This document shows positions 12,273-23,750 of a stretch of 64,000 bases of DNA, in pieces; positions within the stretch are counted from its first letter, which is position 1, and each line of letters begins with the position of its first letter. The DNA lies in the NCBI GenBank assembly GCA_019055375.1, contig JAHQIW010003978.1, positions 434,001 through 498,000 on the forward strand. The letters run 5' to 3'. The DNA is from Parelaphostrongylus tenuis (lineage: Eukaryota > Nematoda > Chromadorea > Rhabditida > Metastrongylidae). A program made the position numbers and the translations under genes. The notes below the pieces were generated by a model. That model made no database searches. It had not been told where the DNA came from and was given only the letters and a program-made list of their open reading frames with translations.

Positions 12273-12455
12273 ATACCCAATAATGTAGAGTGCTGTGCAA
12301 AAACATTTGCGTCAGCCGGGATTCTAACCCAGATCTGTGCAAAACGAGCGTCGATGGTGCAACGCTTCAGCACACGATCCCGAAAAGAGTGAGATCTGGG
12401 TTCGATTCGCGGCTGATGCAAATGTTTTTGTACAGCACTCTACATTATTGGGTAT
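12273..12455. repeat. Foldback element with tRNA-like arms
   Basis: Arms of about 65 bp are nearly perfect inverted copies. The outer ends read ATACCCAATAATGTAGAG and its complement; the inner parts contain AGATCTGGGTTCGATTC on one strand, a B-box sequence. The loop is about 50 bp. It looks like a nonautonomous MITE derived from a tRNA-like sequence. Confidence 0.75.
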
Positions 12456-12587
12456 ATTACAAGATCATACCACCGCAAGAAGCGGTGAAATAAATGAATT
12501 CCGATAGACGAAATTATATTGATCAAGCTGCTGTAAAGAAGGTCGTCCTCTGCTTGTGGTTATGCAGGATCTTTTTTATTTGCTCAG

Positions 12588-12840
12588 TTATTCATCATCT
12601 ATTAGTTCGAATTTCAAACGCACAGCCTCAAAATATGCCATTACAAAATAACCCGTATCCTTTATAGATTTACAATTGCGGAGTTGAATTGAGTTTGTCG
12701 ACTGGCTGTCAAAACTCGCATCTTGTCCCTCAATGACGAATTCGTTCCAGTTGACCGAGCATTCAGGAAGTGCTTGATTATCCTGCGGCCCCATTCACCC
12801 TTATGTCCACTTGCGTAGCCAATAGCGCATCCCATTAAAC
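12588..12840 (-). pseudogene. Possible mariner C-terminal relic
   Basis: A 68-codon minus-strand frame reads NEFVIEGQDASFDSQS, then NCKSIKDTGYF. The spacing resembles the extreme C terminus of mariner transposases (EF, F, GI, W-KCI, G-YF). The catalytic blocks are not visible and the similarity is weak. It could instead be an isolated exon. Confidence 0.3.
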
Positions 12841-13019
12841 GTTCATTGATCCACTACAAATTTTGTGGTTTAGTTCTAAATCTTAGCTGAGTACAGTAGG
12901 AATTACTCTAAAGGAGCATGGTCTATTAGAATCCAACAAAAATTGAGGAAGTAAACCACGCGATGCTTATGCATTTTAACGTGCCGCGTGATGTCAAAGT
13001 GTTTACCTCTTCATATGCG

Positions 13020-13760
13020 ATAATCACATAACATGCTTTGAGCCTTTTGTGAGGTCTTGTAGGGCATTTATACAGTACTAGAGGGCTCGTTTCAACCTTA
13101 GGCTCATCAGTGGACTGTTTTTTTGGTTCAGCCAGTCCCTTGGGGATATGTCCCTACTCAGTGCAATCGACGCTGAATAATGAATCACCACAAGTCAGGT
13201 GATAAATCTCCCGACATTGTAGTGACTAACGGCCCAGATCGTGGCTTTTGAAATAAATCTTACCTCTGCATACGACTGATTTTATAGACCTCGCACAAAA
13301 CCATAATAATCTGGTAATAACATAACATGTTCTGAGCCTTTCGTGAGGTCTGCCGGGGCACTTATAAATTACCAGACGGGCCCGCTTCGCCGGCAGGCTC
13401 ATCAGTAACACAGTGCCTTTTGGTTCAATCCCTTGGGAGATACACCCCAACTTCTAGAGCAATCATAGAGAGCAATCTCGCACCCACTGACAAGCCTGCA
13501 AAGGCGGAACGGTATGATTCATTTTACCAGTTACGAGCTCGACTGTTGTCACTGCAATGTCGGAGGATTTGCCACCTAACTTGCGGTGATCTAATATTCA
13601 GTGTCGATACTTTATAAGTGGATGTATTTTCCAAGGGATCGGCTAAAACGAAAAGCACTGTGCTACTCATGAACCCTCCAAGGCGAAACGGGCCCGTTTA
13701 GTACTGTATAAGTGCCCAATCAGACCTCATAAAATGCTCGTATATATAATGTCATCATCA
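13020..13760. mobile_element. Decayed hammerhead-bearing inverted-repeat elements
   Basis: Two left-end-like blocks (13060-13140 and 13330-13450) face one right-end-like block (13630-13750). All carry the same terminal sequence (GCACTTATA...CAGTACT-like), a hammerhead-like segment and the GGTTCAGCCGATCCCTTGG-like motif. Minus-strand CUGAUGA cores lie at 13104-13110 and 13399-13405; the plus-strand copy at 13666 has CUCAUGA. Internal sequence (GAATCACCACAAGTCAGG; CGAGCTCGACTGTTG) matches the element at 24358-24832. It looks like one element plus part of another, both old. Confidence 0.65.
13349..13412 (-). ncRNA. Hammerhead-like ribozyme motif, slightly mutated
   Basis: Minus strand: CUGAUGA, stem II GCC-UGCC-GGC, GAA, then G where A15.1 is expected, and a palindromic GCGGGCCCGU as stem III. 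Stem I pairs only through G-U wobbles. Activity is doubtful. Confidence 0.45.
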
Positions 13761-13889
13761 GACGATTATTCTTTTTGAACGAGGTCTTCGTATGCTCGGC
13801 TAACAAAGAGGCTTTACTACCCTCCTGTCAATTAGTAAAGAAACTCGTACAATAAACCATTTTTCTTGCAAGCTGTATAGGGAGTGCCA

Positions 13890-14110
13890 TAGGAAGTGCG
13901 TCTGGCGCAGTGGTTAGACGAGCCCTGCAGGACACACATCGTCGATGGCTCGATTCACCGTCCAGACTCACCACATCTTCCATCTTTCCGGGGCCGGAAA
14001 ATCGGCAGTGGATTTGTCTGCAAGGATTAGCACTGACTCGATACATCGGTAGACCACCGCGAGTCATTGCAAAGTCTAGATACGCATTCAACCACGTCTA
14101 ACGATGCCTA
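13890..14110 (+). repeat. tRNA-derived SINE, best-preserved copy
   Basis: The head has a clear A box (TGGCGCAGTGGTTAGACGAG) and a B box (GGCTCGATTC) at tRNA spacing. A non-tRNA body follows with GACTCGATACATCGGTAGAC, CCGCGAGTCATTGCAAAG and GCATTCAACCACGTCTAACG. At least nine other copies or pieces share this body. It is a nonautonomous, polymerase III-type retroposon. Confidence 0.8.
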
Positions 14111-14508
14111 ACTCTTTCGCGACCGCGTCTTTTTCTCTTTTTCCCTAGACTTTTAGTGGCCATTCGATGACTAGAATCTTGATGCTTTTAACACTGTACT
14201 CGGTTTCCTTGAGTTTGTTCTTAAAAAGGTGTTCATAGAGCGTGAGCGTAAATTAAATTACATTTCACCCTCGCAGAAATATGCACCGTAAGCAAATGAG
14301 CGTGTGAAGAAATCTTAGTGTATCCAAATATTAGAAAAATGTGAACATATTTATGAATGGGAATAAAACTTCTATATTTCAAATGAAATCGCGTTCTCTC
14401 GAGTCGGCAGTTGAAATTGCTGCGAGGAGAGCAATTTTTGTCATAATGATTAGAAAATATTTAATCGTTTCAGGAAAGATTTCTTAGTTTCACATATCAA
14501 AAATGTAG

Positions 14509-15993
14509 AAAAAACTTTGTTTTGTCACTCTGTAAATGTAAGCTTGATTTTCTTATCATATTATCAATTAAGCCCACTATGAATTTCAAGCAGGGAGGTG
14601 ACTGCTTCGAGTGCGAAAAGTAATCTTCCTTTCGCTTTTACAGCGCTGCATAGAGATTTCTCAAAACCAAACTACTTTACCCAAGGGGTTAGTAAAGCCA
14701 AATGCATAATGTATCCTTTAGGCACTGACCAACGCGAAAACCTTTTCTAAACTTTGATTATCGTAGAATATTATTTTTTGCGTCGCACCAGACCGACATT
14801 CGTGGAAAGAAAGCTGTTCATATAATGCAGTGTACAGCAAAAAGCTCTGAAGTCTAAAGGGCAGTGGGTCAAAATCAATGGATATCATTCGTCGGCCCAC
14901 AAATATGCAAGAAAATCGTGAGACGATTATTTTTCGACTACTAGACCGCCTGAGGAGTCGAGAATCCAGCAGAGCTTTTTTCATGTCATTGAGGGTTAAG
15001 ATAATTTCATCATAATGTGAGTTCGGTTTCGAGCTTGCTACAATTTAGGTTTTGAAAAATTGAAGATGACTTGGCTGACGTCAGTATGAAAAACGGATTT
15101 AGACACATTACTTTGGATGGGATCTCGCTCGATCAATCGTTTCGTTGCTCGAAATACGAGCTTGAGAAAGACGGGAAACAAAATTTTTGAGATCTTTGTT
15201 TTGACACATGAAATTAGCGATGAGCTCGATACGCTTGTTCTACATGGGCGATGCGCATTTATTACAGTGCATTTCTTACTCGGCAATACTTTGTGTGTTT
15301 TCTAACTTGAATTATTGATGCCACCATAAATGTCTCGCCTAGTGTGATTCGAGAAAAGCTGCATTCTGCAGATGAAGCAAGATGATTGAACTACTCAAAT
15401 GCATATACGTGCATTCCTCAGAATTTTATTGTCTCTGGTGCGAAAAGAAGGGAGGGGTTGAATGAAGTGATGAGTGAGTCCATCATGAGGCAAGGTGGTG
15501 ATTTGACCTTCCCCCTCTTATACTCTTTCGGAATCCACGTAGGAACACCTTAGCACGGGCATCTTCAAAATCGCGAGGAGAATCGACTTCATCAGCGTTC
15601 TATCTTATCGACAAAGAAGACGAAATTCTTGAGAAGCAGCAGAAATAATACGCACACTTTTCGAAGTTTTTTATGGAGCGATGAACACGAAGAAAAGAAT
15701 CGAATTCATGATGTGTTAGACGCAAGAAACTAGTATCCTACGATAGCCAAAAGCTAAAAAAAAAGGTTTTTGCGTTGATCAATGCCTAAAGGATGCATCA
15801 CGTGTTTAGCTTTACTAACACTTTGGGAAAAACAATTTGACTTTGAGAAATCTCTATGCAGCGCTGTTACAGCAAAAGGAAGATTACGTTTCGCACTCGT
15901 AGTAGTTACCTCTTTGCTTGAAATTCACAGCGGGGTTGATTGATGATATGAAAAGAAAATCAAAGTTTACACTTATAGAGTGATAGAACAAAG
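14509..15993. mobile_element. Long inverted-repeat DNA element, non-coding
   Basis: Terminal inverted repeats exceed 200 bp. Left-arm landmarks CGAGTGCGAAAAGTAATC, CAGCGCTGCATAGAGATTTC and CTTTAGGCACTGACCAACGC recur in reverse complement at 15770-15993. Similarity continues inward to about 14800 and 15700. No transposase frame is visible between them. Part of the interior (GACGAAATTCTTGAG-like) recurs at 37700, so this is a multicopy family. Confidence 0.65.
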
Positions 15994-16019
15994 TTTATTC
16001 TACAAAAACCAATATGTGC

Positions 16020-16300
16020 AACTTAGAATTCTGCCTTGCGATACCGCCGCGGTTGTTGGTTCAATTCCGAGTGTCGCGATCATCAAGCCTACCATTCCTC
16101 CAGGGTCGGCATATTTACAGCAGAGTTGTTTGGAATGACAACAGCATTGATTTGGTACATCAGTAAGTCCTCGTAAGTCTTCGTGCAAGAAAGATATGCA
16201 ATCACCACGTTTAGCGATATCTGATGCGCTCGAATACATTGTGTATCTCTCAGGCATTGACCAACACCAAAAGCTTTGTCCTCTTACCCTTTATCGTTTT
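16020..16300 (+). repeat. SINE copy
   Basis: Worn copy of the 13890 family: GGTTGTTGGTTCAATTCCGA (B-box region), CATTGATTTGGTACATCAGTAAG-like block, ATATGCAATCACCACGTTTAGCG-like block and GCATTGACCAACACCAAAAGC-like tail. Quotes are shortened consensus blocks; the order is the same as in the better copies. Confidence 0.6.
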
Positions 16301-16559
16301 CCCGTTTCAGAAGAAGAAAAAGAAAACTAGAACAAACCTTTCTCTTTGCTTGGTAAATTGTTCTTCACCCATGAAGGATTATCCGAGCACACCACGAATA
16401 CCACCTAAATCACCACTATCCAGAGTTATGGCTTACTCGTTGGTGCTTCAACCATGAAGAAATCAGAAGAGAGATAAACATTTGATGGATTGATTAGAGA
16501 TAGAAAACACAAATCTTAAAACTTTAGTTGGCTCATTTTTTGTCTTTGACATATCCTTA

Positions 16560-17590
16560 ATGTCAAAAAAGACAACGTTTTCATCGACCTCTTGCCAAAC
16601 CCATTGGAAAACGTTCGACATGGCGATACGATATCTTTGAAGCTGTTCACCGCCAAACTGCAGTGGATAATGAGGTCGCTCGACTGGGACAAGAAGGGAG
16701 TACGCATTGATGAAAAATCACTATAAAGCTCTCCTTTTGTGGATGACATCGTCGTATTCTTGAAGAGAACTAGTTCGGTAGAGACGATGCTCAGAAAAAT
16801 CAACGAAGCGGGTAAGTAGATCGGACTATGCTTATTTCGCATGAAGACCCAAATCATGGAAACAAATGTTGCTATGAGAAACAGTTCGAATTGGATGGAT
16901 CTCCGATCAAAAAACCACCTTGTAAGTGTGGGCGTTCATTGAACATAGAGAATAGCATTAAGAAGGAATTTGACGGAAGAAGAATACCAGTATGGGCCAC
17001 ATTCGAGCCTCTCAAAGAAGCCATCGATTAGCGACTTCAAAACTACTCGCTAACCTTTATAATTCGACATTCATCCCACCGCTCTGCTATGCAGCAGAGA
17101 GATGGGCTGATAGTTCGACTAAATCGGGACTACTGCAAACAGTCCACAGAGCGCTTAAGCGATCTTTTTTAAGATTCAGTCGGCATTCAAAGATCTAGCC
17201 GGCTTGTGCAGTTCACATCTTCGAAACTTACCTCACCTTCGTGATCCAGAAGAAATTATCTCATCGATAGCGAAACACAGGTGGTACGGTCATATAGTAA
17301 GGAGATCAGACGACAGATGGACAAAAATAATTGTAGAATGAACACCACAAGAATACACCGTCCCCGAGGATGAGCACCTACAATTTGGGCGGACGCGTTC
17401 AACAGAAAAGCTGATTAGCTGTACTAGCGGCTACTGATATTTCCTAGGTCACGGTATGAAACTCGCACCAGCCGCCATATTCGAATCAAACCACCACCAT
17501 GTACGACAATTGCGAGAAGAGGAAACGAATGGACATTATGCTAAGGTCCGCAGAACTCGTGAAGACGGACCATCCAAGAATCCAAGTAAG
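16560..17590 (+). pseudogene. RTE-type LINE reverse transcriptase relic
   Basis: The plus strand reads RHGDTISLKLFTAKLQWIMR, then a SPFVDDIVVFLKR block containing the reverse transcriptase catalytic DD. Downstream come NLYNSTFIPPLCYAAERWAD, GLLQTVHRALKRS and RWYGHIVRRSDDRW, the C-terminal part of RTE ORFs. In-frame stops and frameshifts interrupt it. The 5' endonuclease domain is missing. Confidence 0.8.
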
Positions 17591-17599
17591 CAATTTTGA

Positions 17600-19370
17600 C
17601 GTCAGCAATAAAGTGGAGGATGAAATAACTCTTTTTGGTCCTCATTCGATACACTAACGATTCATTGCTCCTGATTACTAGTTTTGGATCAATGGATTCG
17701 CCTGTACAATCAGCTCTTTGGGATCCGCCTCCCTCGTGCAGATCTCTTAATTTTTGTTCTGAGAAGAGGGGAGCTCACAAAAATTTAGTGACTAAATCTG
17801 AATTTATTTTCTACCGGCAGCATCTGTGGAAGATAAGATTGGTCTATACAATCTAACGATTGCGACTTAGTTAGATAACCAGCAAGAGATAGTTAGAGAA
17901 CCAGCAAGAGATGCCCGTTCTTAAAATACTCGGGTCAACGTGCAGTGTTCAACAGCAGGCAATCACTAAATCATGGCTGAACTACCGCAGCTTTTCACAA
18001 AGACAATAAAAGTAGATCGTGGGGCAGAAATCGAAAAAAACAGCGGCATTGCTTGAAGTCGTAGAGTACGAAAGAGCGTCTGGAGTGCCTAACAATACCT
18101 TCTGGCAAAAACCAAATGTACGTGAAGCACCAAGATAAAACAAACCTTGTTTCAAGAAGAGCAGTAGATAAAAGATCAGTATTATTTCGTTCTCTTTGAA
18201 GCATTCCTTTTGCCTCTATTTCAAATGTGGAAAGGGGCATATAGTACAGTGGTTCTTCGCTTCTGCTTGAAACATTATCTGGTTAAGAAAAGATGTTGAC
18301 TGTGTGATAAACAGCACTAAAGCAGAACGCTTAGAGAGATTCTTCTGAACTTCACCAACACACTGGCTTCACCATGAAAGGTTATTTGTCGGATTACAAG
18401 TTTACAAAGCTTCTGGAACAATCTCTGCTCTATCGTTCTACAGGTATTATCCTCTTATTTCGTTACATTTTGCTGCGGTAAAGCTGTTGAAAGCGTGCAA
18501 TGACGTTCAGGACACGATTCAACTACTTAGAGTGTTACTCGTAAACCCCTTTTGCTCTTGCAACACCCTATAGAAATCTTGCGAAAACCAATTTGACTTC
18601 GAAATTTCGAGGCTGAGTTATGGAATAACTGTTAAGAGTTGTCGGGACTCGAGCTTTCAAGAGTCCACTCAAAATCTAGGAAAATAGCTCTGTCCAATAA
18701 GAAAGTCTAAATAGTCGTGTAGCAAAAACGGTGTATGCCGTCACGAAAGAGATAAAATCTGCGTCTCTCAAACCATTAAATGACTAAAAAAAATATGGTA
18801 ATGGTAAAAAATATAAGTCCGGCAGAAAAAAACTGCTGAATTGAGCGTTTATGAATAATCATGCAAGCACTTCAAAAGCCTAAGAATTAGCTCTTTCGAT
18901 ATTGATTGGTACCATCTCTTTACAACATTCATAAGCAGAAAGTGTGCTGACTATGGCGAGTGAGTGAATAAAGTAATAATACAGTATACACGTGATTGAT
19001 GATTCAACCGTTTGTCCAGGGCTCAAAATGCTCAAATTGTTTTATGTGTTATGCTTAAAATTATCCGTGTTCGAAGACTCAGAAACCTACACACTCGTTC
19101 ATAACTGTGTGCGGCTGGCCTTCATCAAAGTCGAGAGAACTGGTCAAAAACAAATTGATGAGCAATTTGAAGAAGCTTTTCACAGTATGATATAAAAGTG
19201 TTTGGCTAAGTAGATTGTATATCAACTATTTGACCTTTCCGAGCTCTGGAGAAGGCGAAAATTTTGAAAGCTCGTCTGTGCACTTCAAAAAAATAGTGGA
19301 AAATTTAGACTGTTCTACTGAGATTATATGAATGCCTTGATGGGTCGACAAGCATCGTAAGCAATAATCG
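17600..19370. other. No gene seen
   Basis: Only short frames on both strands. The missing C-terminal exons of the neighbouring GT11 gene would be expected here, but no GTFGWW-like motif was found. A fragment of the dispersed 'GAAATTTCGAGGCT...GAGCTTTCAAG' repeat lies near 18550-18700. Confidence 0.4.
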
Positions 19371-19377
19371 AAATGCA

Positions 19378-19492
19378 CTAGGTTGGTGCAAAAGTGTTTG
19401 CGGTTCCAAAATGTGAAGTTGTAAATTTTTCACGCATTTCAGGCCAATTTCAACAATGCATAAGCAGCAATTTCCTGCGCCAACCTAATACA
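19378..19492. mobile_element. Mariner-type MITE
   Basis: The ends TAGGTTGGTGCAAAAGTGTTTGCGG and CTGCGCCAACCTAATA-like are inverted, share the GGTTGG(C)GC-type mariner terminus and abut TA on both sides. About 115 bp long with no coding capacity; it would depend on a mariner transposase in trans. Confidence 0.75.
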
Positions 19493-19661
19493 TTTAGGTG
19501 CCTCTACAATGTTTAATGGACTTGAAGTGATAGCGCATCGTTAAAGTATTCATGGACACCGAACACTTTATCCTATACGCTTTACTATTACTAATTGTCT
19601 CATAACGGTAGGAAGATCTGTGATTCTAAGTGCTTTCTTCACATTTCGTGCAAACACGTAC

Positions 19662-22600
19662 GTTTTCGCGATCTCCTTTCGCCATCTGCATGGCGCGTTG
19701 ATAGTAGTCGACAGTGGCGGCAACATGACCGTGTCGTCGGTTTCGCTCGTTCATCACTATGTCGATTCCTCGTCGCACATGTACTCCGACGTAGTACAAG
19801 TCATCCGACACTTGAATATTTTAGATTGTTTTAAAATGGCTTCTAAAGAAGGGAAGACCATCTATAAAGTACGTTCCTATCGGACATATTTTAGTTTTAA
19901 CATACGAAAAGAAACTATTCTCTATTAGACATCAAATGTACGTCATCTTGGGAATGGATGTAACTGGTCAATGTTGTTGTAAAAGAGTATTTACTCTGAA
20001 ATCCCTAGTGTTTTTATTGCTTTTTTTCGCAGTGTTATGATGGTACATATATACCTAAGATAACCGAGTGGTGAGCAAAAACACGGCCCCATGCGGGAAT
20101 CGAACCCGCGCTTCATCCAAAAAGAGTATTTAGTTTTCTTATAGAAGAAAACTCTCCTTAACGTTAAAATTCTTTTTTCTTCATTTTAGTGTCAAATGGC
20201 TTTTCTTTAGATTACTATATTTTCTCTTGCATTTTTTCGCTGCTCTCTTGATATGTCACGTTTTAAGCGCATTTGCAACTACATGTATGGATATCAATGC
20301 ATACTGAGAATGGGTCTCTCAAAAGGCAAGAACTTATTCAAATATAATTTTTAGGTTAACCAATATTTCTGGTGCAACTGCGCATTCAAGGATTGCAAAG
20401 ATCGCAGGATTTAGATCTCAAATTCTCCTACGATGGAAGATAAGTTTGTGAGCATCGCACTGCTTTTTACATCGTGGTTCCATTTTTCGGTAGGGTCATC
20501 CAAGATGAGGAGTCTTCACCCTTAAGCTTAGCTTGGTGTGAATCATTGAGTATGAATTAATTTTAAAGTCCGCAGACTTGACCCAAATGTTGGCCAATGA
20601 TACGCTATGTCAAAAGTGATGTCTGAAAACTTCACTACCTTTTCGGAACTCGGATCACCTTAATATGACAATTTCTCTTTTGAAATTACCCATTTGAAAT
20701 TAACGTTCCAAACACTTACATGCACCTGGTTCCATTTCGAGTGCTTCGTCTCCGGGCTTGGCGTTCTTATTGAATAGAGGTCGCGCACGCTCTACTGCTC
20801 TCCTTGCCACCAAACTATTGAGAAAAGTTAGTGCCTGGAAAGCTGTTGATCAGTTTACCCACTAATTAGGTCACCTCATTCACTTCATGTGTTCACCACT
20901 TTTACATCAATATTCCGATTTTCAATTTACTGTTTCTTCTTCAATATTTCACTTTTCCATAAACATCAAGGAGTATGTTAGAAAAAGTTCTAAAAAATCT
21001 TATACATAAGAATAAAAACATAAAGAAGCCTGACATAGCCATCGAGGCTGCTAGAAGGCACTGTCCATGAAAACTGTTTGTTTGGAAGCAATGAAAAGCG
21101 TACAACAACAGCAACAGCCTATTTCTTTACCTTTTCGAGCCGAGACTTCATTGCTCTGATATAATAATTTCTTTGTAGCGAAATGACTACCTTTTGCTGA
21201 ATAGGTTGCAAAAAAGTGAATTCTTTGCGAATTAGGGCCTCATTAGTTGGAACAAAGTATCGCGGATTTTGTAAATATCCAATAATTGCACTGATCCGTT
21301 CTTTGGATCTGCTCGGAATCTTCGAAAATGAGCAGCAGCTCTGAAAATTGAACGAAGATCACCAGACAAAGTTCTGAAAGCTACGATGAAAGCTCCAGAA
21401 ATAAAAGCAGAGCTAAAGTAAATTGAGGCGGAAATCACTACATAGCTGAGAAAAAACCCGCAGTTTTTCGTGCTTGCTAACTACATGTGGTTCATTTTTG
21501 TCACATCTAAAATTGTGAATTAACGGACCGTAATTTCGACGGTTGAGTTTGATGCAATTTTGAGCAATTGCTTAACGACTTTGTCGGTTGCGAAAACAGC
21601 ATCCAAGTCGAAAGCTCGCCTAAATTGTTCCTCTTATGAAATTCAATTTCGGCGTTTTGTTTACTGGTCAATTTTATTTTAACAATAGGATACGCGTAAA
21701 CTTCAACCACAAGGATGGTGCGATATGAGCAACATTTGGAATTTGATGCTTTTTGTGTTAAAAACTTGGAGCTACCCCGAAAAGCTATAGTGGCGGTTCA
21801 AGTTCATAACACCAAAAAGATCATGTTTCTGACCTTGCTCGAATCCCAGCATTCTTGTGGTAGTATTTACTCTTGAATTTGTCTCCATATTCCGACCGTT
21901 TTGAGGGGATATTTTCGTTTTTTTTTTCTTGAATCGAAGAAATTGATTAGAGAAGAGTGAAGAGATCTCAATGCGAATCCTATCAGATTAATTGATTGGT
22001 GTGAAAATTTGTACTGGCACCTTAAAGTGTTGGAGACTGGTACAACCAAAATGGATTGACGAGCTTCGGCAATACTTCGCAGGGATGCGTATTGAAACAT
22101 CAAATTGCCAAGCCCTGAAAGCAATTTGATCACGCATAGCAACAGTAGAATAATAGATATCATGAAGCGCTCAGCTAGGATCAACCCCAGCGAGACGTGT
22201 GGCGCATTCGCCTCCGTTCGTTGCATTATGGAGGTAATTGAAAACATAGTTCATCTATATAATGATTCCAATAGGTCTGCCAATCTACTAAGTCAATTAT
22301 TTTATCCTTCAAAACAAGTTTTACAAAAAGCTTACAATCCGAGACGGATTTATAACCTGGTAAGCTGAGGCGTGGGATCGAACTAATGACCGATTCACTG
22401 TGACCTTCAGGAATACTCCCACTGTATTACGCATATCTATTTTCCCAGGTGAATTATGGCTTGAGAATGCTATAAAGAGATACTGTTAAGTCAAATAAGC
22501 TGGAGTTTTGGCAAAAATGTTCAGCGCTCTATGCAGTTCTGATAATATCATATCGTCTATGAAAAAAACTGAGCTCATTCTTGCTAGCAGTTCATTCATC

Positions 22601-23262
22601 AATAGGAATGATTTTTGCTTATCACCTTCACGCTCTCTCAGCGAAATCAAACTTGTGTGGCTGGCTGAACTGTGCAGAACTATCAGATGCAAGGCGGTTC
22701 ACTACAAAGGCAATCAAGAGATGGTGAATTACTACTGAATGACAATTAGTAAAAAAAAACATTACCTCTGCTGTAGCTGAAGTTACTCACAAGGTAAGTG
22801 TGACCTGTTCGCTCAAAGAAACTTATATCATTCATCAATTGTGGGTTCGGTAGCAACCATGGCTGATCAAGCACAACGTCCTCGCCTACGGAAAAAATCA
22901 ACTGACTTCAAATTATAGGTGATCATTTAACTTACTAAATTTGCCACATTCTATACTAATATGTACATAACCCGAAAACTCGATAGTGTGAGGAGAAAAA
23001 CAATATATGAGCACAGCATATTTCATGCAGAAAATCAATTAATGTAAAGCCACGTAAAAATTTCAATAATTAGAAATGCAGAAGTAAAACTATGAAGCAG
23101 TTTCGTTACCGCCTTGAGGAAACGTTTTCGCTTGAGTAAGGAGACTTGTTGTGGGACGACTTCCAGGTGAGACGACATCGGAGTAGGTGAGAGTAAGCCT
23201 TAGCAGAAATAATGTACTGAGAACAATTAGCGTCAGAGACAGCACCAGAGTGAGACGAGTAG
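19662..23262 (-). CDS. GT11-family (alpha-1,2-fucosyltransferase-like) protein, partial
   Basis: Minus-strand exons join in phase: 23262-23110, 22885-22766, 22114-22021, 21619-21529 and 21340-21191; 19810-19662 clearly belongs too. The first encodes a hydrophobic anchor (LTLVLSLTLIVLSTLFLLRL), as in type II Golgi enzymes. GLGNLMFQYASLRSIAEAR is the GT11 N-terminal nucleotide-sugar motif; RAFDLDAVF and IIGYLQNPRYF follow; YVGVHVRRGIDIV is the HxRRxD-like donor-binding motif, with Ile before Asp. A GC-rich exon candidate at 20814-20726 (VARRAVERARPLF) fits the phase of the last exon but not that of the exon before it, so something between is missing or wrong. The Met-bearing first exon and the C-terminal exons were not found. 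GT11 enzymes add fucose to glycans in the Golgi; specificity cannot be told. The gene may be truncated. Confidence 0.8.
20020..20115 (-). repeat. tRNA-like repeat fragment in a GT11 intron
   Basis: Minus strand GCGCGGGTTCGATTCCCGC is a perfect T-arm/B-box sequence followed by ATGGGGCC. The flank (CAGTGTTATGATGGTACATA, then GAGTGGTGAGCAAAAACAC) matches the arms of the foldback at 26655-27070. The 5' half of a tRNA is absent. Confidence 0.6.
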
Positions 23263-23750
23263 CTGAAAGATGTTTTTGAACTGGCCAAAGGATGACGCTG
23301 AGACTTTCAACTCTTCAGACGAGTACTCGGGGAAGATAAGTAAAGACATAAGTGAAAGCACCATCAGGAACTGTTTTACCAAAACGCTAATTTCCTTATT
23401 TTTGTGATGTTAACAAAAAAGTTGTTGTCGCACTACGTAAAATATGGGGTATCTCATTTTAAAATTAAGATATTTCTTATTCGGTGTGGCGTATAGCCAG
23501 GATCCGGAGGTCGTTGAAACTGATCCAGAAACCTCCTTTTCATGAACATCACGTTAAAATTGAGTTATCCCAGTATTTATTTCTTACTACTGTTTAGCTC
23601 TCTTTTCTTTCTATTTCAAATTGTGTCATTGTCAAAAGGGTGTGGTATGTTGGAGAATGTTCAGTAGCTTCAGGCAGGAGGGCATAGAAAGGGACGCGCG
23701 CCGCGAGTTAACTGAGGATTGAAGTAAACAAACGCCAATTATACTCGGTT

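Noticed and set aside
16516..16857. 113-codon minus-strand ORF
   Set aside because: Antisense shadow of the RTE reverse transcriptase relic on the plus strand.
20090..20110. A functional tRNA gene
   Set aside because: Only the T-arm half is present; no D or anticodon arm, and the same flank recurs in repeats.
22486..22692. Minus-strand open frame inside the GT11 gene
   Set aside because: It lies within the intron whose flanking exons join perfectly (SYSR|GLGN), and no splice sites bring it in.
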